A DNA stretch of 7,145 nt, from assembly GCA_900557435.1 (NCBI GenBank), contig USSH01000123.1:1-7145 (forward strand). The letters are read 5' to 3'. This document shows, one piece after another, positions 1-6,285 of the stretch; position 1 is the stretch's first letter, and the number at the start of each line of letters is the position of its first letter. Origin of the DNA: an uncultured Coprococcus sp. (GTDB lineage: Bacteria; Bacillota; Clostridia; Lachnospirales; Lachnospiraceae). The notes beneath the pieces are model-generated. The model worked only from the letters and a program-made list of their open reading frames with translations, was not told the origin of the DNA and searched no databases. The position numbers and the translations under genes were made by a program.

Positions 1-2
1 CC

Positions 3-278
3 ATGTCGGATTTTCTTTTGGAGAAAGTCAGAGAATGGATTGAGTATAAGGTTGCCAGAAAAGAGGATTATGTTGAACAGGGCATGAAGTCGTTACTAAC
101 CAAAATATCCAAAGAGGCACAGAAAAATGGAGATGCGGCGGTGGTAGATGTAATCGACCTGTCAATGGGAAACAGCTACAAGGGGATCTTATGGGATAAG
201 ATCAGCAAAAATAACAATCAGCAGCCATTTTCAAGAAATGGTGAGCGGGACATTTTAAATGAATGGAGGAGTAGTTGA
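3..278 (+). CDS. C-terminal part of a phage replication-type protein (probably 5'-truncated)
   Basis: The 91-codon frame is open from the window edge. Its first ATG is at position 3 with only two bases before it, so no ribosome binding site can be seen. The sequence is helical and charged, with a WIEYK...GMKSLLTKI...NGDAAVVDVIDLSMGNSYKGILWDKI pattern. I know this pattern as the C-terminal tail of longer phage DnaD-like/helix-turn-helix replication proteins, where it follows a DNA-binding domain. That makes truncation by the window more likely than a genuine 91-aa protein. It ends in TGA at 276-278, sharing one base with the ATG of the helicase-loader-like gene, so the two are probably translationally coupled. 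The family link is from memory of similar tails and is moderate; no catalytic motif is visible. Confidence 0.7.
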   Translation: MSDFLLEKVREWIEYKVARKEDYVEQGMKSLLTKISKEAQKNGDAAVVDVIDLSMGNSYKGILWDKISKNNNQQPFSRNGERDILNEWRSS

Positions 279-937
279 TGACAAGAGAAGATGTGCAAGA
301 TTTACTTGCTATGGTGCAGGCTACATATCCAAATTACAACCCTCCAAGCAGAACAGCAGCGGTCAATGCGTGGACTATGGCATTAGAGGAATACAGCAAA
401 GATGAAATTGCCATGGCATTTAAGGTCTATATGCAAACAAATACAAGCGGGTTCGCACCAGCTCCCGGACAACTGATTGATAAAATTCACTCAATCACCA
501 AACCACAGGAGCTGAACGAAATGGAAGCATGGGCATTGGTCAGCAAAGCAATTCGGAACAGTGCCTACAATTCGGTGGAAGAATATGCAAAGTTGCCTCC
601 GGTGGTTCAGAAAGCAGTTGGACTTCCGAGCCAACTTCGGGTCTGGGCGTTAGATGAAGATTACAATGAGCAGGTTGTAATGTCGCAATTTCAGCGTTGC
701 TATCGGACAGAGGTCGCAAGGGCACAGGAAATCTCCAAAATGCCAACCGAAGTAAGGCAGCTCATTCAGAATATCGCTCAGGGCTGTTCTACTGAAATAG
801 ACAATTTAAGGAAACATGCGATAAGTTCCTTGCCTGCAGGAAATGAAAGCAGAATTAAGGTACTGGAAGATAAGTCAGAGGGTGTTCCGATACCAGATAG
901 GATTAGGAAAAAAATAGAGGAAATGAGGAAACGGTGA
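278..937 (+). CDS. Phage replicative helicase loader-like protein (G39P-type N-terminus)
   Basis: The 219-aa product begins MTREDVQDLLAMVQATYPNY and continues through a W..AL.EYS..E...A...Y..TNTSGFAPAPGQLIDKI block (about residues 32-70). This matches the N-terminal domain of the G39P-like helicase loader/inhibitor family, whose members bring the phage replicative helicase to the origin and hold it inactive until loading. The C-terminal half (about 80-165) has the AWALVSKAIRNS...KLPPVVQKAVG...W pattern common in Clostridia phage homologues and ends in a basic tail (RIRKKIEEMRKR). I chose ATG 278 over the in-frame TTG at 275 because GGAGGAG at 265-271 sits six bases upstream of it. The gene follows another replication-type protein, consistent with a replication module. 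The specific loader role is inferred from the family. Confidence 0.8.
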   Translation: MTREDVQDLLAMVQATYPNYNPPSRTAAVNAWTMALEEYSKDEIAMAFKVYMQTNTSGFAPAPGQLIDKIHSITKPQELNEMEAWALVSKAIRNSAYNSVEEYAKLPPVVQKAVGLPSQLRVWALDEDYNEQVVMSQFQRCYRTEVARAQEISKMPTEVRQLIQNIAQGCSTEIDNLRKHAISSLPAGNESRIKVLEDKSEGVPIPDRIRKKIEEMRKR

Positions 938-1026
938 GGATCCTTGCCGATGATCTAAACAAATAACACACGAAAGGAGCCGAACCTCCGGCCGGGGTAA
1001 TGCTATAGCGGGTTCCTGAGAAGTGA
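938..1026 (+). promoter_or_regulatory. Intergenic leader with short palindromes before the helicase-methyltransferase
   Basis: This 89-base gap is the longest between genes before the late switch, and it is locally GC-rich. It contains two perfect 8-base palindromes, CCGGCCGG (988-995) and GCTATAGC (1002-1009). They are nested inside an inverted repeat of GAACC (982-986) and GGTTC (1011-1015). An alternative small hairpin pairs GGAG (976-979) with CTCC (986-989) and would hide the only good Shine-Dalgarno-like string, AAAGGAG (973-979). That string is too far from the ATG at 1027 to serve it directly unless the RNA folds. The element could be an operator, a translational control structure or a relic of a lost gene. 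I do not recognise a known riboswitch or tRNA here. Confidence 0.35.
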
Positions 1027-3555
1027 ATGACATATAGAGAGTTTTTAGATAGCAAGATAGAGCTTGCTACTGACAGCGGTTTCGAGGTTGATAAGAGCCG
1101 CATAAATAAAGCCCTAAAGCCACATCAGGGTGATGCGGTGGCATGGGCGCTGAAGGGTGGACGTAGAGCCTTGTTTGAGTCGTTCGGACTTGGCAAGACT
1201 GCACAGGAAATTGAATTCTGTCATCAGGCAGCGGAACATACCGGCGGTAGAGCACTGATAGTATTACCGCTTGGAGTTAAGCAGGAGTTTACAAGGGATG
1301 CTGTGGAGCTCCTGGGCTATGAGAAGCCTGAATATTGCCGAACCATGGAAGAGGTTGAGGCAAGCACTAGTCAGATCGTTCTGACGAATTATGAGAGAGT
1401 GAGGGACGGAGATATAGATCCATCGTATTTTGCGGCAACCTCACTTGATGAAGCATCCGTGCTTAGATCGTTCGGATCTAAGACATACCAGACGTTCCTT
1501 GATAAGTTCATAAATGTACCTTACAAGCTCGTAGCGACTGCTACACCGTCGCCGAACAAGTACAAGGAGCTTATACACTATGCTGGATATCTTGAAGTCA
1601 TGGACACAGGACAGGCACTTACAAGATTCTTTCAGAGGGATTCAACAAAGGCAAATAACCTGACACTGTACCCGAACATGGAAGATGAGTTCTGGTTGTG
1701 GGTAAGTAGCTGGGCACTCTTTATCACAAAGCCATCGGATCTCAATCCGGATTATTCCGATGATGGTTATGTACTCCCTCCGCTGGATGTGAGGTGGCAC
1801 GAAATACCGATACACTACGGAGATTCAGTTGACAGGGACGGCCAGATGGAGCTCTTTACACAGGCAAGCACAGGACTTAAAGAAGCCGCAAAGATCAAGC
1901 GTGAGAGCATAGATGCCAGAGTCGAGAAGATGAAGGAGATAGTTGACAGTTCCCCAGAGGACCATTTCATCCTATGGCACGATCAGGAAGCAGAGAGACA
2001 CGCAATCAAGAAAGTATTGCCAGAGACAGTGGATATATACGGATCCATGGACTACGACCTTAGGGAGCAGAGAGTTATAGACTTCAGTAATGGCAAGACA
2101 AGGTTATTTGCCACAAAGAAGTCAATCAGTGGTTCAGGCTGTAACTTCCAGCGGTTCTGCCACCGGGAGATATTTGTTGGAATTGACTATGAGTTCAATG
2201 ACTTCATACAGGCGGTGCACAGGTGTTACAGGTTCCTGCAGCAGGACACAGTAGTTATAGACATCATCTACATGGAGAATGAGCGGGAGATCAAGGATGC
2301 ACTGATCGAGAAGTGGAAGAATCATAATCACATGGTCAAGAAGATGATAGAGATCGTGAAGAAGTATGGCCTTGATTCGGCAAACAAGACGGAGAGATTA
2401 GAAAGGAAGATGGGTGTGGAAGGTACAAGAGAAGAGAGAACGGTAAGAGGTAAGCATTATGAGGCTGTGTATGGCGACTGTGTGGAAGAGACAAAGGCAA
2501 TGGAGAGCAACAGCATTGATCTGATACACACATCAATACCATTTGGCAACCATTACGAGTATTCAGCCAATTATAACGATTTTGGACACAATCAGGATAC
2601 GGAGAGGTTCTTTGAACAGATGGATTTCTTGACACCAGAGCTCCTGAGGGTTCTGAAGCCTGGCAGAGTGGCAGCCATCCACGTTAAGGATAGAGTGCTG
2701 TTTGGAAATGCCACTGGCACAGGGATGCCGACTATTGAGCCATTCCACGCTGACTGTATAGAACACTATATGCGTCATGGCTTTCAGTATTTTGGGATGA
2801 TTACTGTTGTAACTGATGTTGTAAGAGAGAATAACCAGACATACCGCCTCGGCTGGACTGAGCAGTGCAAGGACGGCACCAAGATGGGTGTGGGATGCCC
2901 GGAATATATCCTGTTATTCCGCAAGCTGCCAACGGACCATAGCAAGGCATACGCTGATGACCCTGTCGCAAAGTCCAAAGACGAATACACAAGGGCACAG
3001 TGGCAGATAGATGCTCACGGATACTGGAGAAGCTCCGGAGACAGGCTGATAAGCAAAGAGGAGCTTGAGGGTGTATCTGTGGATAACTTACAGAGAGTGT
3101 ACAGGCAGTACAGCAGAGAGCACGTATACAACTATGAGGAGCATGTGGCACTTGCAAAGTACCTGGATACAGATGGCAGACTTCCAGCTACATTCATGGT
3201 GGTAGCTCCGGGATCCTGGAATCAACTTGAGGTATGGGATGACATAAACAGGATGAGGACACTCAACACGACACAGAGCAGGCGAAGGGCAACAATGCAT
3301 GTGTGTCCGCTGCAGCTTGATATTGTTGAGAGAATCATTAACAGATACAGCAACCCGGGCGATGTGGTATATGATCCGTTCGGCGGTCTTATGACAGTAC
3401 CGATGATGGCGGTCAAGATGCACAGATTTGGCAAGGGATGTGAGCTTAATCCTGACTATTTCAGAGATGGTGTTGGTTATCTGCAGTCTGAGGAAAATGA
3501 GGTTGATTCACCGACGTTGTTCGACTTCTTGGAGGTGGGCGACGATGAAAAATGA
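1027..3555 (+). CDS. SNF2-like helicase fused to a DNA methyltransferase
   Basis: The 842-aa product has two enzyme halves. The N-terminal half carries superfamily 2 helicase motifs: Walker A SFGLGKT (52-58), DEAS box (141-144), TATPSPN motif III (171-177), SISGSGCNFQ (366-375) and arginine-finger motif VI QAVHRCYR (395-402). The C-terminal half (about 475-825) carries N4-cytosine/N6-adenine methyltransferase motifs in beta-class order: motif IV as TSIPFG (502-507), then motif I as DPFGG (783-787) with the AdoMet-binding acid in CELNPDYF (805-812). The segment between them (about 590-770) is the likely target-recognition region. It probably translocates on or remodels DNA and methylates it; target base and site cannot be read from the sequence. 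ATG 1027 directly follows an in-frame TGA and is the earliest possible start, with only a weak GAGAAG before it. No nuclease motif is seen. The last 11 bases overlap the PP-loop gene. Domain calls are firm; biological role is inferred. Confidence 0.85.
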   Translation: MTYREFLDSKIELATDSGFEVDKSRINKALKPHQGDAVAWALKGGRRALFESFGLGKTAQEIEFCHQAAEHTGGRALIVLPLGVKQEFTRDAVELLGYEKPEYCRTMEEVEASTSQIVLTNYERVRDGDIDPSYFAATSLDEASVLRSFGSKTYQTFLDKFINVPYKLVATATPSPNKYKELIHYAGYLEVMDTGQALTRFFQRDSTKANNLTLYPNMEDEFWLWVSSWALFITKPSDLNPDYSDDGYVLPPLDVRWHEIPIHYGDSVDRDGQMELFTQASTGLKEAAKIKRESIDARVEKMKEIVDSSPEDHFILWHDQEAERHAIKKVLPETVDIYGSMDYDLREQRVIDFSNGKTRLFATKKSISGSGCNFQRFCHREIFVGIDYEFNDFIQAVHRCYRFLQQDTVVIDIIYMENEREIKDALIEKWKNHNHMVKKMIEIVKKYGLDSANKTERLERKMGVEGTREERTVRGKHYEAVYGDCVEETKAMESNSIDLIHTSIPFGNHYEYSANYNDFGHNQDTERFFEQMDFLTPELLRVLKPGRVAAIHVKDRVLFGNATGTGMPTIEPFHADCIEHYMRHGFQYFGMITVVTDVVRENNQTYRLGWTEQCKDGTKMGVGCPEYILLFRKLPTDHSKAYADDPVAKSKDEYTRAQWQIDAHGYWRSSGDRLISKEELEGVSVDNLQRVYRQYSREHVYNYEEHVALAKYLDTDGRLPATFMVVAPGSWNQLEVWDDINRMRTLNTTQSRRRATMHVCPLQLDIVERIINRYSNPGDVVYDPFGGLMTVPMMAVKMHRFGKGCELNPDYFRDGVGYLQSEENEVDSPTLFDFLEVGDDEK

Positions 3556-4807
3556 TTTAGTTACTCGTATATTTGGTGAGGATGGAGAGCTTGATATTGA
3601 TAAACCTGATGAAGGACTTGCCGAGTACAAGAAGCGCAAGAAAGAAGCCAGGGAGAAGATGATAATGCTCCAGAGCCAGCCGTATGAAATTAAGGTGCGG
3701 CGTTCCCGGCTTAGAGCTGAAGAGTTCATGGAGCAGATGCAGAGACGTGACAAGTCGGCTCATGTGAGTGTTGGCGGTCTTGACAGTATTACACTACACA
3801 TATTCCTGAAGTCGATAGGAATCAATGTTCCAGCGGTATCAGTGTCATCTCTGGAAGATAAGAGTATACAGCGGGTGCATAAAGCTCTTGGAGTGACAAT
3901 TCTGAACCCACTCAAGACAAAAGTTGAGGTACTCAATGAAGTTGGGTTCCCGGTTATCAGCAAGAGAATAGCGGGCAAGATAGCACTGCTTCAGAATCCG
4001 ACAGAGAACAATAAGACAGTCAGACATGCAATAATCACAGGCGAGTGCGGAGAGCTGGGGCACTTCCAGAAGAACAGCCGCATGAAGCTGCCACAGAAGT
4101 GGCTCAATCTGTTTGGCGGATATGAGAACGAGAATGAAGGTGTTATGTATTATAAGCCAAACTTCAAGGTGTCAAATGATTGCTGCTATTGGCTCAAAGA
4201 GAAGCCGTGTGATGACTGGGCTAAGGCTCATTCAAGCTATCCGTTCCTTGGCATGATGGCATCCGAAGGTGGCCAGAGAGAAGAAGCTCTCACAGATCAT
4301 GGGTGTAATTACTATGGCAAGACAGTAATGAGATCAGCACCATTTGCCCCATATCTGAGAAATGACATATTAAGACTTGCTCAGGAGATGGACACTTGGT
4401 ATCACGCACATACAGATGTGTTTGCAAAGCTTTATTATGAGCAGCCATACAGCAAGGATAAGGCTGGCAACATAATACCTTATGAACCTGTTGAGACAAT
4501 CATACCGGCTATATATGGACAGATAGAGGATGACGGACACGGCAATCTCAGAACGACAGGAGCACAGCGTACAGGTTGCAGCATGTGCGGTTTCGGAATC
4601 CACATGGAAGAACGACCACACAGGTTTGACAGGCTCAGAGAGCGGAATCCAAAGGAATGGGAGTTTTACATGTATAGATGTTGCACGGATCCAGAGACAG
4701 GGGAAAAGTTCGGCTGGGGAAGAGTTCTGGATTATATCGGAGTGCCGTGGGAAGATGTACCGGCAACACAGATGGAACTTGGTGATTTTATGGGAGGTAT
4801 GGAATGA
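3545..4807 (+). CDS. PP-loop ATPase, PAPS-reductase/DndC-like phage protein
   Basis: The 420-aa product resembles the phosphoadenosine-phosphosulfate-reductase-like family common in phages and related to DndC of DNA phosphorothioation. Visible marks are a PP-loop-like VSVGGLDS (74-81), paired cysteines in NDCCYWLKEKP (211-221), GMMASEGGQRE (236-246), and a TGCSMCGFG cysteine cluster (343-351) that probably binds a metal or iron-sulfur centre. Relatives activate a substrate by adenylation for sulfur or amide chemistry. The loop differs from the usual SGGKDS: the first Ser is Val and the Lys is Leu. I chose ATG 3545 over upstream in-frame starts from 3428 because GGAGG at 3531-3535 is well placed and the upstream codons lie inside the methyltransferase gene. 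The 11-base overlap suggests the two proteins are made together. Substrate is unknown; true sulfate reduction is unlikely in this context. Confidence 0.82.
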   Translation: MKNDLVTRIFGEDGELDIDKPDEGLAEYKKRKKEAREKMIMLQSQPYEIKVRRSRLRAEEFMEQMQRRDKSAHVSVGGLDSITLHIFLKSIGINVPAVSVSSLEDKSIQRVHKALGVTILNPLKTKVEVLNEVGFPVISKRIAGKIALLQNPTENNKTVRHAIITGECGELGHFQKNSRMKLPQKWLNLFGGYENENEGVMYYKPNFKVSNDCCYWLKEKPCDDWAKAHSSYPFLGMMASEGGQREEALTDHGCNYYGKTVMRSAPFAPYLRNDILRLAQEMDTWYHAHTDVFAKLYYEQPYSKDKAGNIIPYEPVETIIPAIYGQIEDDGHGNLRTTGAQRTGCSMCGFGIHMEERPHRFDRLRERNPKEWEFYMYRCCTDPETGEKFGWGRVLDYIGVPWEDVPATQMELGDFMGGME

Positions 4808-5118
4808 ACGATTTGAAAATATTTGAGAATAAAGAATTTGGAGAGATCAGAACAGTAATAAAGGACGGCGAGCCTTGGCTTGTTGGAAAAGATGTGGCGG
4901 AGGCACTTGGTTATTCAAATGCAAGCAAAGCAGTGATGAACCATATTAGTGAAGAATTAAAGCCTTGTCCGTTTTGCGGCTGGGGGACTATTGTTGATGG
5001 CGGATTAATTAAGCACTATTGCGAATGTTATGCGTGTCATGCAAAAGGAAAAACGTGCAAGACATGGGAAGAAGCGGTAGAAGCATGGAACAGGAGGGCG
5101 TGTAATGAGGTTAATTAG
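4804..5118 (+). CDS. Chimeric protein: truncated BRO-N antirepressor domain joined to a Lar-like zinc ribbon
   Basis: The 104-aa product is two partial families in one frame. Residues 1-49 (LKIFENKEFGEIRTV...GEPWLVGKDVAEALGYSNASKAV) match the start of the BRO-N domain of phage antirepressors, which normally runs to about 100 residues. From about residue 50 (SEELKPCPFCG) it becomes a Lar-like restriction-alleviation zinc ribbon, with CPFC at 55-58, C75-x2-C78, and the typical EEAVEAWNRR ending at 89-98. Free-standing Lar-like proteins commonly start M(S/T)EELKPCPFCG. Here the equivalent codon is ATT, directly before AGT GAA GAA, so the small gene has apparently lost its start and been captured by the antirepressor start. 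ATG 4804 overlaps the preceding TGA (ATGA) and has GGGAGG at 4792-4797. Lar counters type I restriction in Rac prophage; activity of this fusion is uncertain. Confidence 0.8.
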   Translation: MNDLKIFENKEFGEIRTVIKDGEPWLVGKDVAEALGYSNASKAVMNHISEELKPCPFCGWGTIVDGGLIKHYCECYACHAKGKTCKTWEEAVEAWNRRACNEVN

Positions 5119-5425
5119 TCAGAAAGGCTGGAGCTATATAGATGCTGAGTATGAAAATGGAACTATCGCTATGCATGATGAGAGTGAAGAAACAAGAATA
5201 ATATACAGTTGGGATAACAATTCAGAAGAATACGCAATTATGGCTAAATATAGTTCTAGGGAAAAGGCAGAAAAGGTACTGGAAGATATGACGAAGATGT
5301 ATGGAAGTTACATATCGTGTAACGGTGGCCCAGGAATCCTGCAGGGTAGTGGTTATCAGCAGGCATTCTGTTTCACACCACCGAAAGTGTTCCGGTTTCC
5401 AGCAGATGATGAAGTGGAGGTGTGA
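5105..5425 (+). CDS. Small phage protein of unknown function (106 aa)
   Basis: The protein starts MRLISQKGWSYIDAEYENGTI and ends FRFPADDEVEV. Between these are a central strand-rich part and a helix (SSREKAEKVLEDMTKMYGSY, about 50-69). I recognise the overall pattern (start MRLISQ, a YSTKEKAEKV-like helix, acidic FPADDEVEV end) from small Clostridia prophage proteins between the replication and late regions, but no function is known for them. There is no membrane segment or signal peptide, and no cysteine pair that suggests metal binding. ATG 5105 has AGGAGG at 5092-5097, seven bases upstream. The start overlaps the end of the BRO-N/Lar gene by 14 bases. Coding status is strong because of spacing, ribosome site and family resemblance. 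Confidence 0.75.
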   Translation: MRLISQKGWSYIDAEYENGTIAMHDESEETRIIYSWDNNSEEYAIMAKYSSREKAEKVLEDMTKMYGSYISCNGGPGILQGSGYQQAFCFTPPKVFRFPADDEVEV

Positions 5426-5427
5426 TC

Positions 5428-5580
5428 ATGGCGCAGATTCCATATGAGATCAAACAGGATCCGAACTGGACCAGGGCACTTGAAATTTCCACGCAGTACA
5501 GTGCGGGAAAATATCCAGCTACGTGGGTGCTAAACTTTATAAACGAATGGAATGCAGCCGTGACAAGGCTGAGAAGATAG
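5428..5580 (+). CDS. Very small phage protein of unknown function (50 aa)
   Basis: A 50-codon frame starts MAQIPYEIKQDPNWTRALEI and ends NEWNAAVTRLRR. It begins two bases after the preceding TGA and is preceded by GGAGG at 5416-5420, seven bases before ATG 5428. It fills the otherwise empty gap between the neighbouring genes almost exactly, the next gene following after 13 bases. The composition is ordinary for a soluble protein: two likely helices, three tryptophans, no cysteine and no membrane segment. I do not recognise a family. Gene calling with a minimum length above 50 codons would miss it; spacing and ribosome site make it likely real. Confidence 0.65.
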   Translation: MAQIPYEIKQDPNWTRALEISTQYSAGKYPATWVLNFINEWNAAVTRLRR

Positions 5581-5593
5581 GAGTGTGGAATAG

Positions 5594-5899
5594 ATGAGAC
5601 TGATTGATGCGGATAAACTGCTGGATGCGTTAGACAAAGTAGAACAGGACTGTGAGAATGCCTGCATTATACCCAGCTGGACCATGGCAGTAGAAAAAAT
5701 CAAGCGACAGCCAACAGCCTACGATGTGGACAAGGTTGTGGAGAAACTGGAAGAGGAGCGGGAAATATCATGTGCTGACTTTGATAGATATGTTGAGGAT
5801 TACAGCCCATGTTTAGATGCAGAATATGATGACTTTTTTCACAAAGGGTTAGAAAGAGCTGCGAGAATAGTGAAGAGAGGTGGAGCGGATGAAAGATAG
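5594..5899 (+). CDS. Small phage protein with MRLIDADKL start, unknown function (101 aa)
   Basis: The product begins MRLIDADKLLDALDKV and has a PTAYDVDKVVEKLEEE block at 40-56. Both are hallmarks of a small-protein type that I know to be frequent in Clostridia prophages, with no assigned role. The sequence is acidic and mostly helical, with four scattered cysteines (20, 24, 60, 73) that do not form a clear zinc site. It ends in a basic RIVKRGG stretch. ATG 5594 has AGGAG at 5579-5583 at a long but acceptable ten-base distance. Its 3' end overlaps the start of the YopX-family gene by 11 bases, suggesting coupling. Coding status is secure; function is unknown. Confidence 0.75.
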   Translation: MRLIDADKLLDALDKVEQDCENACIIPSWTMAVEKIKRQPTAYDVDKVVEKLEEEREISCADFDRYVEDYSPCLDAEYDDFFHKGLERAARIVKRGGADER

Positions 5900-6269
5900 G
5901 TATTTATTCAAGGCAAAAACCTGCAATGGGAAATGGGTAAGCGGATTTTTACATTGTAATTGTAAGGGAAATAAATGGTATATCAGCAATAAAGCAGTGG
6001 CACCATTTGCATTTGAAGTAAGACCAGATACCATCTGCCAGTGCACAGGCTTGAAAGATAAGAACGGCGAGCTGATTTGGGAGAATGATATTTGTAAATA
6101 TTATAATCCAGAAGATAAGGATGGGGTTGGCATTATAAAAGATGATTATGTCTCTTGGATAAAAGGGACTATAGCCACAAAAGAGCTGATGACTCCTTTG
6201 TTTTACCTGAGATGTGGTGATGAATGGGAAGTCATCGGAAATATATTTGATAATCCAGAATTGAGATAA
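5889..6269 (+). CDS. YopX-family phage protein
   Basis: The 126-aa product has the YopX family plan: an N-terminal RYLFKAKTCNGKWVSGF strand pair (4-20), the central signature PDTICQCTGLKDKNGELIWENDI (46-68), and a closing EVIGNIFDNPEL (114-125). YopX-like proteins are small, beta-rich and widespread in Firmicutes phages, including SPbeta; their biochemical role is not established. In the usual signature the stretch before TGL reads like VGQF, whereas here it is ICQC. With C12, C23, C25, C69 and C109 the protein has seven cysteines. I chose ATG 5889, which has GAGAGG at 5875-5880 eight bases upstream, over an in-frame GTG at 5880 that would add three residues. The start lies inside the preceding gene by 11 bases. 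Confidence 0.83.
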   Translation: MKDRYLFKAKTCNGKWVSGFLHCNCKGNKWYISNKAVAPFAFEVRPDTICQCTGLKDKNGELIWENDICKYYNPEDKDGVGIIKDDYVSWIKGTIATKELMTPLFYLRCGDEWEVIGNIFDNPELR

Positions 6270-6285
6270 AGGAGAGTGATACATA

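Noticed and set aside
275..277. TTG as the start of the helicase-loader-like gene
   Set aside because: It adds only one residue; ATG 278 is better placed relative to GGAGGAG at 265-271.
976..1020. tRNA-like or known riboswitch in the gap before the helicase
   Set aside because: Paired segments exist, but there is no cloverleaf, T-arm consensus or recognisable riboswitch core.
2801..3423. Long open frames on the - strand opposite the methyltransferase (up to 118 codons)
   Set aside because: Cysteine- and leucine-rich nonsense opposite a well-supported enzyme domain, with no ribosome site or neighbours on that strand.
3428..3544. Upstream extension of the PP-loop gene from 3428
   Set aside because: These 39 codons lie within the methyltransferase C-terminus and read as noise, while ATG 3545 has a strong ribosome site.
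4530..4826. 98-codon + strand frame beginning MTDTAISERQEHSVQ
   Set aside because: It lies almost wholly inside the PP-loop gene in another frame, lacks family resemblance and is explained as a shadow frame.
5880..5888. GTG 5880 as start of the YopX-family gene
   Set aside because: ATG 5889 has the better ribosome-site spacing and gives the normal family N-terminus.
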